Shown: positions 43,123-52,000 of the stretch, one piece after another
How positions within the stretch are numbered: the stretch's first letter is position 1
How the letters are laid out: every line of letters begins with the position of its first letter
Source of the DNA: Candidatus Altimarinota bacterium
GTDB taxonomy: Bacteria > Patescibacteriota > Gracilibacteria > UBA4473
Direction: 5' to 3'
Length of the DNA: 64,000 bases
Assembly: GCA_023143095.1 (NCBI GenBank)
Contig: JAGLIF010000003.1
Location: 62,001 to 126,000, forward strand
Position numbers and translations under genes: made by a program
Notes under the pieces: model-generated
Told to the model about the DNA's origin: nothing
What the model saw: the letters and a program-made list of their open reading frames with translations, nothing else
Database searches by the model: none

Positions 43123-43953
43123 TTAGTGTAAAAAAATAGCAATCAAGACAATAATAATCGTAATAATCCAAACTAATGTTTTTGTAGAATTTTCGTTTTT
43201 TTGAATTTCTTTTTTTATTTTAGGACTTATAGAACAATTTATGGGATTTTTCAGTGAATCTATTTCGATTAATATTCCTTTTCGATCATCTAAATCAGAA
43301 GCAAGATTTAGTAGATAGTTTAATTCTTTTTGATACAAGTTTTTATCTATGGATAATAATTTTCTAATAGTTGGGGTGATGACAAATACAATTTGATCTC
43401 TTATCCAATTACCGAAATGAGACTCGAAAAAAGGACTATTCTTAAAAGTTTGAGTGTTTTTTTCTAACTCATCAAGAACTTCTTTAACTTGAGAAAAGAA
43501 TTTTTTGTTCAAAATATTTTCAATTGATTCCAATTTTCTTACAGAATTTTGTAAAGGTTTTATAGATTTTACAATTTCCTCAATTTCTTTTTTATTGTAT
43601 TCATCTTTTAATTCATCAATGTTTGGGGCGTTTAATATATGATAAAGATTAAAACTCCTCAACCTCCCCTCACGCATTTTTTCATCAAGATGCCAAGACC
43701 AAGTTGACTCTTCCAACTTATCTAATAAATCAAACTCATCAGTATATTCTAAAACAATTTTATGCATAAGGTTTAATGCCCCAAATTTTAAATCTTGTTT
43801 ATATAAAACTTGAATTTTTAGTACTTTGGCTAGTAATGAGTTAGGAAATTCAGCAAGAATTTGATTGATTGTCTCATTGCAATAATCATATTTTTCCTCA
43901 TAAAGTGCATTTTCAGCAAGTTCGAGTAAGAAGGTAATTTTTTCTTCTGACAT
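43123..43953 (-). CDS. TPR-like protein with C-terminal anchor
   Basis: A protein of about 276 residues. The first 90 residues are helix pairs resembling tetratricopeptide repeats (LLELAENALYEEKYDYCNETINQ). A coiled-coil-like middle follows, and a single C-terminal transmembrane helix (about 257-275) forms a tail anchor. I start at MSEEKITF (43953), since the longer reading to 44010 runs through a terminator hairpin. The gene begins 4 nt after that terminator's T run, so expression may depend on read-through. Function unknown. Confidence 0.65.
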   Translation of the reverse strand: MSEEKITFLLELAENALYEEKYDYCNETINQILAEFPNSLLAKVLKIQVLYKQDLKFGALNLMHKIVLEYTDEFDLLDKLEESTWSWHLDEKMREGRLRSFNLYHILNAPNIDELKDEYNKKEIEEIVKSIKPLQNSVRKLESIENILNKKFFSQVKEVLDELEKNTQTFKNSPFFESHFGNWIRDQIVFVITPTIRKLLSIDKNLYQKELNYLLNLASDLDDRKGILIEIDSLKNPINCSISPKIKKEIQKNENSTKTLVWIITIIIVLIAIFLH

Positions 43954-43957
43954 TTTC

Positions 43958-43987
43958 AAAAAAGGGGTGCCTTTCGTTGCACCCTTT
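43958..43987 (-). terminator. Intrinsic terminator abutting a start codon
   Basis: On the minus strand GGGTGC, loop AACGAAAG, GCACCC and a T-rich tail (C then six T). It ends 4 nt before the ATG at 43953 and closes the structured RNA described at 43958-44185. Confidence 0.75.
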
Positions 43988-44185
43988 GTTATCAGCCTCA
44001 GAAGAGACATCTGCTAGGACGAGAAGTCGCCCCATCTCTACAGACGCCAATTACACATTCAAAAAATGTGTCCTGAGAATAAATTTCCGATAACAAAGAG
44101 TGCCTGAGGAAAGTACCTCCAATACTATTTTTCGTCAAGATTTTCAGAGCTATTAGGAAGTATTTCTGTATAGCAAAAATCCTAT
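43958..44185 (-). ncRNA. Candidate structured RNA leader or small RNA
   Basis: A -10 TATAAT at 44197-44192 would start an RNA of about 230 nt. It can fold into hairpin 1 (44151-44160 with 44116-44124), then a 15-bp long-range stem (44089-44103 with 43979-43993, one U-G pair). That stem closes a multibranch with a 5-bp stem (44073-44077 with 43997-44001), a 7-bp hairpin (44053-44071) and a 6-bp hairpin (44017-44032). The 3' arm of the long stem overlaps the terminator's 5' arm, so the two are mutually exclusive. No known riboswitch class fits. Confidence 0.55.
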
Positions 44186-44391
44186 AATTAAATTATATCC
44201 CAAAACAACAAGCTCATTGTTTTTGCAATGTTTTTTTTCTTTAAAAAGAAAGGGTAGTTAAAAACAGGGAATAGTAGCTGTATTACATTTTCATTTTTTT
44301 AAAAACGACACCGCTATTCTAGTATAGCTTTTGTGCCTGAAATGAGTCATAGACTTGTATTTCTGGATTTCATTCAGATAGTAGTAAGTTT

Positions 44392-44642
44392 ATGTTGGCT
44401 ACAAAAAATAAAGTTCAAACAACCTCAAATTGTCTAAAAAAGGACGAGAGGAAAGTTGAACTTGAAAAACAATTGAAACCCTTTAAAAATCGAGCAAAGA
44501 TTCTGATGAAAAAAGTCAGAAGTTTTCTTTGGAACAACAGGAAAAAGACATTGAAATTATATGGCAACGACTTCAAATTTTGAGAGATGCAAAGGAAATT
44601 TTGAACAACAAAACTGAGTTCGAACCTAAAAATTTATCCTGA
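44392..44642 (+). pseudogene. Frameshifted orphan remnant
   Basis: The first frame reads MLATKNKVQ...EKQLKPFKNR. A shift near 44494 leads to a second frame, SKDSDEKSQKFSLEQQEKD...EPKNLS and TGA at 44640. Joined, this is a charged, coiled-coil-like protein of about 83 residues. A further open stretch without start follows (about 44640-44760). It may be the C-terminal debris of a larger gene. The family is not recognised. Confidence 0.5.
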
Positions 44643-44748
44643 TAAAATAGAGGTCGAATGGAAAGAGTCTTTTTATAGACTAGCTCAAAGCAGTGCTTCA
44701 AATATTATCGAACATCAAAAAAACGGCGTTAAACACCATCTTAATGAA

Positions 44749-44767
44749 TTTGGCTCCCGGGGTCGGG
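44749..44767 (-). repeat. Detached copy of tRNA-Asn 3' end
   Basis: TTTGGCTCCCGGGGTCGGG is identical to the terminator-proximal 3' part of the tRNA-Asn gene (44929-44947) and lies about 180 bp downstream in the tRNA's orientation. Similar to the tRNA-Trp case at 10661. Confidence 0.75.
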
Positions 44768-44888
44768 GACTCTCCTAACGACTCACTTCGTTTGTCTCCT
44801 TGAGGGCTCAAATAATCGTCGTTTCGCTAAGCGAAACTTCTCATTTTTTGCCTCGAACCTTCGGTTCTAACCATGTCCTTCAGACAAT

Positions 44889-44930
44889 AAAAAAAAGAGA
44901 CTGAATACTTTGTATCCACTCTCTTTTTTT
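44889..44930 (-). terminator. Terminator after tRNA-Asn
   Basis: On the minus strand AAAAGAGAGTGGATAC, loop AAA and a pairing arm GTATTCAGTCTCTTTT (14 of 16 pair), with an eight-base T run. It begins directly after the tRNA CCA. The whole unit is duplicated at 41418. Confidence 0.85.
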
Positions 44931-45005
44931 TGGCTCCCGGGGTCGGGTTCGAACCGACGGCCAATTGGTTAACAGCCAATTGCTCTACCGCTGAGCTACC
45001 CGGGA
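44931..45005 (-). tRNA. tRNA-Asn (GTT anticodon)
   Basis: A 75-nt cloverleaf including encoded CCA. Acceptor TCCCGGG/CCCGGGA, D arm AGCTCAGCGGTAGAGC, anticodon loop CTGTTAA giving GTT, T arm CGGGTTCGAACCCG, discriminator G. It is the integration-like boundary of the islet described above. Confidence 0.96.
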
Positions 45006-45046
45006 TTATCATCAATAATGCAACAGCCTCCTTTTCCTTATAAATT

Positions 45047-46219
45047 CTACTTCCTTTCCATCACACAAATCTCTCGTCCTACGAAAGTTTTGTCTCGTTC
45101 GTATATAAAAGTCTTCTGTCTAGCAAAAAGAGCCTGAGGAATATAAAAATTTTTAGGTATTTTGGCAAATAATTTTTCAGCAATCGAGTGTTTTTTGCCT
45201 CGAAAATTCCAACAAGGCAGACAAAAAACTACTTTTCGAATCTGAGAAACTCCTAAGTTTTCAAAAATCTTTATCCATATATCCAGCACTTTTCGTTCTT
45301 CATTAGCAATTTCTCTTGGTGTAACTCGATGATTACTATCAAAGTTTTCTCCTAAAAATCCTTCTGTGCAGATTACACCTGATTGGTCTTTCCAGTCTAT
45401 CTTCTTAGCATCCTTAGTCTCAAAAACGCCTCCCTCCACCTCATACCGAAACTTCTGAGCCATTTGCTCAAAGTTTTTTATAGCACCCTCCACAAATTCA
45501 GGATTGATATCCGAACCAATCGTTTTATACCCTGTAACCGCTGCCTCGATATTCACTGTTCCACTTCCACAAAAAGGATCAATAACAGTTTCTTCAAAAG
45601 AAGGATTCGCTAGATTAATCATGATTTGTCCTAGTTTTGGCGGCAACATACCCATTTTAGAATCTCGAAAAACTTTTCGTCGATCTCGAAGAGTATAATT
45701 TCTCAAGTTTTGATTCGCCACAGTTCGTGCAAGCAAAAAAGAGTTTCCCCGTTTCCAAATAATAAACTCCATCCCTTTTTGCAGTAATTTTCGATCAAAA
45801 ATCTGCCCGCTGGTCATATTTTCGCCCTTTGAGTTCTCTATTCTAATTTTTGTGTCTTTTTCTCTCGCATAATCACGAATCCCTTGAAAAATTTCTGGAA
45901 AAAGCTTTTTCCCAGCACCTATAACCGAAAACCCTATTTTATTTTTTTCTTCTTTTTTCAAAAGATTCAACATTGTGTCCAAAAGTTCTTTTTTAGAAAA
46001 GAATTCTCCCAACACCTCCCCAAACCGAATCACTCCTCCCATTCTGTCTAAAAAAATCTGTTCTGGAGTTTTTGGCAACTCCCTTGGGTTCTCAAAACGA
46101 AGATTCTTGGCGATAAAAAGTCCTTTCTCTCTATCAGAAAAAACCTCTTCACAAAAAGGCACAAGCTCCGCTCGCGATAACTCAAAGTTTCGTCCAAGAA
46201 CAAAAAGATAATTTTTCAC
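45047..46219 (-). CDS. TRM11-like RNA/DNA methyltransferase
   Basis: A 390-residue SAM-dependent methyltransferase. The N-terminal 170 residues resemble a THUMP-like substrate domain. The catalytic part starts with DPFCGSGTVNIEA near 219-231 (SAM-binding motif I). Instead of NPPY it shows a TEGFLG-type motif IV, related to the TEPxLG signature of TRM11/UPF0020 proteins that make N2-methylguanosine in tRNA. It starts at GTG 46219, with a -10 TATAGA 8 nt upstream. Target position unknown. Confidence 0.8.
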   Translation of the reverse strand: MKNYLFVLGRNFELSRAELVPFCEEVFSDREKGLFIAKNLRFENPRELPKTPEQIFLDRMGGVIRFGEVLGEFFSKKELLDTMLNLLKKEEKNKIGFSVIGAGKKLFPEIFQGIRDYAREKDTKIRIENSKGENMTSGQIFDRKLLQKGMEFIIWKRGNSFLLARTVANQNLRNYTLRDRRKVFRDSKMGMLPPKLGQIMINLANPSFEETVIDPFCGSGTVNIEAAVTGYKTIGSDINPEFVEGAIKNFEQMAQKFRYEVEGGVFETKDAKKIDWKDQSGVICTEGFLGENFDSNHRVTPREIANEERKVLDIWIKIFENLGVSQIRKVVFCLPCWNFRGKKHSIAEKLFAKIPKNFYIPQALFARQKTFIYERDKTFVGREICVMERK

Positions 46220-46227
46220 AATGACAG

Positions 46228-46257
46228 TCTATAGGAAACTCCGATAAAAAACTATGA
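46228..46257 (-). promoter_or_regulatory. Promoter element before TRM11-like gene
   Basis: Minus-strand GTTTTTTATCGGAGTTTCC followed by TATAGA (46233-46228), 8 nt before the GTG start. One of the clearest members of the recurrent element. Confidence 0.6.
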
Positions 46258-46307
46258 ATAAAAATAAGTACGAATGATACATCTTTTCGCTTCTTCAAAA
46301 TACATAT

Positions 46308-46333
46308 TGTTTTTTTTTAAAGTTTCCCTAAAT
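46308..46333 (+). promoter_or_regulatory. Promoter-like element before htpX
   Basis: A T tract followed by AAAGTTTCC and CTAAAT (46328-46333), 29 nt before the ATG at 46363. Weaker member of the recurrent element. Confidence 0.4.
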
Positions 46334-46362
46334 TCTAAGTGTTAATTTTAATTTTGTTCATA

Positions 46363-47259
46363 ATGACTGCTTTTAAACGAATTTTCTTTTGGTTTTTGAT
46401 TAATGCTGCAGTAATTGCAGTAATTATGACGATTGTTTCCGTTTTTGGTTTGGATATTCACTATCTCAAACCTTACGGACTAGATCTCAAGTCACTCGCT
46501 ATATTGTCCCTTCTCTGGGGTTTTGCAGGGAGTTTTATTTCATTATGTCTCTCCAAATTTCTGGCAAAACGCATGCTTGGAGTAAAAATCATCGATCAAC
46601 CACAAAATCATGATGAAATCTTTCTTACTGAAATCATTGGACGACTCGCTTCTCAAGGAGGCTTCAAAACACCTGAAATTGGTATCTACGCTTCTCCCGA
46701 AGTAAATGCCTTTGCAACAGGCGCAACCAAAAACTCCTCGCTTGTAGCAGTCTCTCAAGGACTTTTAAATGAAATGGATAAAGATGAAATAGAAGGCGTA
46801 ATTGCTCATGAAATGGCTCATATTCAAAATGGCGATATGGTAACCATGGCACTCCTTCAGGGCGTTATCAATGCTTTTGTAATCTTTTTTGCACGCGTTG
46901 CGGCTTACGCTGTCCAAACAGCTTTGGGAAAAAGTGGTGATGAGATTGGAGGACTTGCTTATTGGGTTACTTCTATCTTATTTGAAATTCTTTTTTCCGC
47001 ATTGGCTTCTGTCATTGTTTTTGCTTTCTCCAGATGGAGAGAATACCGAGCAGACTTTGGCGGAGCTAGCTTCGTTGGTAAACAAAAAATGATCGCCGCT
47101 CTAAAAAGACTCCAAAATACGCAAAACAAAATTGATTCACGACAAAAATCTTTATCAACTATGAAAATCGCAAACAAAGCTTCTTTTGCTCGGTTTTTCT
47201 CAACACATCCCAGGCTTGATGACCGAATCAAACGATTACAACAGGCTCCTATTTCATAA
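46363..47259 (+). CDS. htpX: HtpX-type membrane zinc protease
   Basis: A protein of about 298 residues. Two N-terminal transmembrane helices (about 5-27 and 42-62) precede the M48 catalytic motif HEMAH at 149-153, with the third zinc ligand in SRWREYRAD. Two further helices follow the active site, as in E. coli HtpX. It degrades damaged membrane proteins at the cytoplasmic face. I prefer ATG 46363 over one 8 codons earlier. A tRNA-Arg gene starts 3 nt after its stop. Confidence 0.93.
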   Translation: MTAFKRIFFWFLINAAVIAVIMTIVSVFGLDIHYLKPYGLDLKSLAILSLLWGFAGSFISLCLSKFLAKRMLGVKIIDQPQNHDEIFLTEIIGRLASQGGFKTPEIGIYASPEVNAFATGATKNSSLVAVSQGLLNEMDKDEIEGVIAHEMAHIQNGDMVTMALLQGVINAFVIFFARVAAYAVQTALGKSGDEIGGLAYWVTSILFEILFSALASVIVFAFSRWREYRADFGGASFVGKQKMIAALKRLQNTQNKIDSRQKSLSTMKIANKASFARFFSTHPRLDDRIKRLQQAPIS

Positions 47260-47262
47260 AAT

Positions 47263-47336
47263 GTCCTCGTAGTTTAATGGAAAAACATCGGCTTGCGGAG
47301 CCGGCGATCCAGGTTCAATCCCTGACGAGGACACCA
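47263..47336 (+). tRNA. tRNA-Arg (GCG anticodon)
   Basis: A 74-nt cloverleaf with acceptor GTCCTCG/CGAGGAC, anticodon loop TTGCGGA giving GCG, T arm containing GGTTCAATCC, discriminator A and encoded CCA. GCG reads CGC and CGU. Most bacteria use an inosine-modified ACG instead, so this is a mildly unusual choice. It follows htpX by 3 nt and may be cotranscribed. Confidence 0.9.
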
Positions 47337-47374
47337 TTTGGGCTTTTTTTAAGGAAAATCTATAAATAGAAATT

Positions 47375-48547
47375 TTATTTTTTAATCCTGCCGAATTTTC
47401 GCTTCCCAACTTTCAACACCATCTCCCCTGAAATTTTTACAATATATTTTGGATCAGTAATATTTTCCCCATCGATAGAAACAGCGTTTCCAGCAATGAG
47501 CTGCCGTGCTTCTGAATTCGAGTTTGCAAACTTACAAATTTTTGAAATCAAGGTCAAAATTCCAATTTCATCTTCTTCAACCAAAAAATCTGGCATTTGA
47601 TCCGGCACTTCTTTCTTCACAAACTTCTGAACAAAATCTCTTTCCGCTTCGTCCGCAGATTTTTCATTATGCAACCAAGAAACGATTGCTTTTGCTAGTT
47701 TCACTTTAGCATTCCGAGGGTTTTCCAAAATAAGATTTTTTGCTTCTTCTAAATCAATTTCTGTAAAAATTTCAAAATACATCATCATTTCTTCGTCTTT
47801 TGTCGACATTATTTTTCCAAATATTTCGTTTGCCTCATCCGTCAATGCAATAAAATTACCGTAGGATTTGCTCATTTTTCGTCCATCTGTTCCATTTATA
47901 ATTGGTACTGAAAGTATCCATTTTTCTCGTTTCTTATAATTTTTGAGCAATGTTCTACCCATTAGCATGTTAAAAGTTTGATCTGTTCCTCCCAGTTCAA
48001 GATCTACTTCCATAGCTACTGAATCATATCCTTGCAATAAAGGGTAAATTATTTCGTGTCCGAAAATAGGTTGTCCTTTTTTTATGCGTTCCTGAAACAT
48101 ATCTCGTTCTAACAACTGTTGAATCGTCACATTTCCTAGTAACTTAACCATGTCAATATAGTTGAGTTTCTCCAACCAATCTCCATTGTATTTAATCGTA
48201 ATTTTGGAAAAATCCAGAATTTTTTCTGCCTGTGATTTCCAATCTTGAAAGTTCTTACGAATTTCTTCGTCCGTGAGCACAGGGCGCGTCGAGTCTCTTC
48301 CCGTAGGATCTCCAATTCGTACCGTTCCATTCCCAATAAGCAAAATCACATCATGTCCAGCATCAGCAAACTGTTGTAGTTTCTTTAAAACGACAGCATG
48401 TCCCAATGTCAAAAAAGCACCTGTAGGATCTATCCCCAAGTATAATCGGATTTTCCTTTTTTGCATCAGTTCAGTCAGTGTTTTAGCACTTGGCAATACT
48501 TGTGCTACTCCACGCGTAAGGATTGAATCGATTCCGTTTGAAGACAT
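47375..48547 (-). CDS. tyrS: Tyrosyl-tRNA synthetase
   Basis: A 390-residue class I synthetase. The HIGH-equivalent is PTGAFLTLGHA near 42-52, and GGTDQTFNMLMGR near 193-205 binds tyrosine. KMSKS is near 226-230 and a C-terminal S4-like domain starts near 325. The long DPTGRDSTRP connection marks the TyrZ-like/TyrRS-B bacterial form. Convergent with tRNA-Arg. Confidence 0.95.
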   Translation of the reverse strand: MSSNGIDSILTRGVAQVLPSAKTLTELMQKRKIRLYLGIDPTGAFLTLGHAVVLKKLQQFADAGHDVILLIGNGTVRIGDPTGRDSTRPVLTDEEIRKNFQDWKSQAEKILDFSKITIKYNGDWLEKLNYIDMVKLLGNVTIQQLLERDMFQERIKKGQPIFGHEIIYPLLQGYDSVAMEVDLELGGTDQTFNMLMGRTLLKNYKKREKWILSVPIINGTDGRKMSKSYGNFIALTDEANEIFGKIMSTKDEEMMMYFEIFTEIDLEEAKNLILENPRNAKVKLAKAIVSWLHNEKSADEAERDFVQKFVKKEVPDQMPDFLVEEDEIGILTLISKICKFANSNSEARQLIAGNAVSIDGENITDPKYIVKISGEMVLKVGKRKFGRIKK

Positions 48548-48650
48548 CTTAAATTTTCGTTAAAGGACTAAATCGTCAAAAGTATAGTGAAATTTTTATT
48601 TCTAAGAAATTTTTGATGTAATTTATGATATAGAGGATGGAAAAATACGA

Positions 48651-48687
48651 GTTTATTTATCAGAGTTTCCCTAATTTATGGTATAAT
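48651..48687 (+). promoter_or_regulatory. Promoter region with recurrent element and TATAAT
   Basis: GTTTATTTATCAGAGTTTCC (48651-48670) followed by CTAATT, then a perfect TATAAT at 48682-48687, 27 nt before the next ATG. Confidence 0.55.
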
Positions 48688-48714
48688 CAAAAGGTAGGTC
48701 TCTGTTCCTAAAAT

Positions 48715-49071
48715 ATGAACCAAAACTATAAAATCCAAAATCATCAAAATATAAATCCTGCACTCAAAAAAGTAATGGAAGACAAAAATGAAAACGGGAA
48801 ACCCGATATTTTTGAAAATGTAACAGACCTCCCTAGTCTTTTTTCTGCATTAAAAACAGCTCACCGTTTATACAAAGAAGAAAAAAAGAAGATCAGTCCT
48901 TATTTTCAACAAACCCACTCGCAACAAGGATTTACTTCTTCCGATGGCAATGGATTTCGAACCTTTTTATTTATATTTCTTTTGGTTGGAATTTTAATTG
49001 GAATATATTTTTACTTCAATCCCATAACACAACAAGAACTCTTTTCAATACTAATCAGAAAAGAAAGTTAA
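48715..49071 (+). CDS. Small tail-anchored protein, unknown
   Basis: A 118-residue protein with an Asn/Lys-rich N-terminus containing DKNENGKPDIFENVTDL, a possible single calcium-binding or dockerin-like loop. One C-terminal transmembrane helix lies at about 85-104. Similar 'DxNxNGxPD' proteins are frequent hypotheticals in CPR. It is convergent with valS, overlapping it by 4 nt. Confidence 0.7.
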   Translation: MNQNYKIQNHQNINPALKKVMEDKNENGKPDIFENVTDLPSLFSALKTAHRLYKEEKKKISPYFQQTHSQQGFTSSDGNGFRTFLFIFLLVGILIGIYFYFNPITQQELFSILIRKES

Positions 49072-52000
49072 AAGGTTTTAAGACTTTTTTCTAATTTCTC
49101 CAAATCCTGCTTTGCGTTCTTTAATTGTTCTTTAGTTTGATTTACAAGTGCTTTTGGTGCTTTTTCGATATAACTTTTGTTTGCAAGTCTTCCTTCAAGT
49201 CCAGAAATTTGCTTTTGAATTTGTTCAATTTCCTTGGTAATTCTGTTTTTCTCAGCTTGAGCATCAAATGGAATCTCTACAAAAAGCTCTATCTCTTCCA
49301 CAAAAACCGTTGCACAGTGTTCCGGCTTTTCCATATTTTCCTCCATTTCTAGTGCAGAAAGATTTGCCAAGGATTGGATAACTTTTGTTGAGTCTCGCAA
49401 TGATTGTTCAAATCCTGCTTCCATGCCTTTAGTCTTTATTTTAACTACCACTTTATCTTTTGGATTCAATTTTTTATCCGCTCGAACCTTTCTAATCTCA
49501 AAAACTATGTTTTGAATTTTCTTGAAAAGGTTTTCAGCATCTTTATCTTGAAAAGTAGGCTCAGGATAATAATTACGATCCATTATGCTTTCCTTTTCTC
49601 CCCAAAACCTCTTAAAAATTTTCTCCGTCACAAAAGGACAAAGTGGATGAACCAATGTCAAAATTTCAAAATAAAGCCAAGCGAGAAATTCTGGATTTTG
49701 TTCTACTTTTTGAGTCTCCAAAAACCAATCGCAAAACTCGTTCCACACAAAATGATATATTATCTCTCCCGCCTTGGAAATATCATAAGTTTCAAGGTTT
49801 TTTCGAACCGTTTTCGCTACTTCACTAAACCGACTGGCAATCCATTTGTCCGCTACTGATTTCGCCTCAACCTTTGATTTGTCATTGAAAGTTATCTCTG
49901 CCAAATCAAGCTGCATTTGTACAAATCGTCCAGCATTCCAAAGCTTGTTTACAAAATTTCGGTAACCAGAAATCTTTGCTTCTCCTATCGGAATTTTTTG
50001 TCCTGGTGTTGAACCAATCACAAGTGCGAGTCGTACTGGATCTGCTCCAAACTTTTCAATCATTACTAATGGATCAATCCCATTTCCTTTTGATTTCGAC
50101 ATTTTTTTACCTTTTTCATCAGTCACCATCCCATGCAAATAAGCCGTATGAAATGGATATTTCCCAGTGGCATATCTCCCAAACATAATCATCCGTGCCA
50201 CCCAGAAAAATAAAATATCATGTCCCGTTTCCAATACAGAGTTAGGATAAAATTTTTGAAAATCAGGATCATCTTCGTTCGGCCAACCTAAAATGGAAAA
50301 CGGCCACAAGGCTGAAGAAAACCATGTATCCAATGTATCGGCATCTTGCCGAAGTTCTGATTTTTGCGAAACTAAAATTTCTCCCCAAATACCAAAATCT
50401 GCATTTTCGTTTTTTTTGCGTGTTTTTAAAAACCCCTCAATCCCACTCCCTTCTCGAACAGCATCAATAGCAGAAAAAACTGACCGATGTGCAATCACCA
50501 AAATAGAACCTTCCGATTTTTCGTTCTCTAATTTTTGCCATCCTTTTTCTACTCGATCAAAAACCTGCTGAGAAGTTTCTCCAGTTTCTTTTTCCATAGA
50601 TCTTTCTATTGCAAGCACCCCAGTAACCGCAGAGGTTCCTGTAATCTCTCCAAAATCTATCCCAGAAAATTCATCCCAATATTCTACATTCAAGTTTAGT
50701 TCTTTTGCGATAATTTCAGCCGTTTCCTTTGCCCTTAGATGATGACTCGCAATAATTTTAGTAATTTTTTTATCTTTTACTTCCTCAATAAGCCCTTGGG
50801 CATGCACCCGTCCATTCTCATTTAGACCATCACTTTCTCCCTGTACAATCTTGTTTTTCCCTGCATCTGTTTGTCCATGCCGTGCAAGAATTATTTTTTG
50901 TTCACTCGTTTGTTTTGGCGGATTAAAATGATCAATTGACCGAAAATTACAGTTTTTCAAAACCGTTCCTTGAACAAATTTCGCAAAAGTTTCTCGACTC
51001 AAAGCCTCTCCAAATCGATGCATCGCCAAAATAATTGAAATCGTTATTTCGTGTGAAACCACCAATGTTATACCTTCGTTTTCTGATTTTATTTTTTCTA
51101 AAAAAGTTCGTTTCTGTTCTATAACTGACTCAAATTTTTCACCTTTTTCATTATCAAAAATAAATGAAAGTTCATCCTCTATTTTAATTTCTTGTTTCCC
51201 AAAAACCTCTGTTTTATTCTTTCCCTCCAAATCACCAAAACCCATCTCTCTCAACTCCGTAAAAACTTCTGCTTTCATCCCAAGTCTTTCAGCTATAATT
51301 TGTGCTGTTTCATGTGCGCGTTTCAAATCTGAACACACAATTCTTGAAATTTTTTCTCCTTTTTCTGCAAGTTTTTCTGCCAAATCTTTCGCTTGATTTC
51401 TACCTTTTTGAGAAAGCGAAGTATCCCAACCTGACCCCTGAATAATATCATTCATATTTGCCTCACTTTGACCGTGTCGAACCAACAAAAGTTTTCTCTC
51501 TTCTGGCAAATAAGTTTTTCCATCCTCATCATACCAAACTGGAATCTGGTGCCCCCACCAAATCTGCCGAGAAATACACCAATCGTGTAAATTATCAATC
51601 CACTGAAAATAGGTTTTTTCAAACCGTTCGGGAATAATTTTTACATGCTTATTTCGAACCGCTTCCTGTGTAAGTTTTTTTAGCGTTGTGCATTCTCCTG
51701 TAAATCGACAAGTAAATTCTTTTTCCACAGACACAAACCACTGAGGAGAAACCATTGGTTCTACCACACACTCAGATCTGTAACACAAAGGAACTCGATG
51801 CTCGTATGTTTTATCCTCACCTACAAGCAATCCCTTTTCTTTCATGATTTCTGCCGATTTTTTTCGTGCGACAGCGACTCTCATTCCTTCACAGGCTCCA
51901 GCAATAGCCTTCATTTTCCCTTCAAAATCAATCTTATCAAAAAAGAGATTTTCCAACCCTTTTCGTTTTCCCAATCCATAATCATCCGCCGAATGATTAC

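Larger units (their letters stand above)
41418..44938. mobile_element. Candidate islet at tRNA-Asn
   Basis: A roughly 3.5-kb segment bounded by 49-bp direct repeats that include the tRNA-Asn 3' end and its terminator. It contains orphan genes (41777, 42168, 43123), a structured RNA leader and frameshifted debris (44392-44642). No intact integrase is present, so it would be a remnant or a satellite mobilised in trans. This is an inference from the repeat structure. Confidence 0.45.

Noticed and set aside
43960-44010. T-box leader (AGGGTG-type motif near the terminator)
   Set aside because: The conserved T-box bulge sequence is incomplete, no specifier stem is visible, and the downstream gene is not an aminoacyl-tRNA synthetase or amino-acid gene.
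44100-44125. GAGGAAAGT string resembling the RNase P RNA P4 region
   Set aside because: The following bases do not match, no ACAGAA partner exists, and the segment is explained by the structured RNA on the opposite strand.
44827-45015. 62-codon minus-strand ORF containing GSSAVEQLAVNQLAVGSN
   Set aside because: It is the tRNA-Asn gene and its terminator read as protein, a common false call.
49404-49859. Plus-strand ORF of 151 codons over valS
   Set aside because: Shadow of the valS coding frame, rich in Phe and Ser from the antisense strand, with no start signal.
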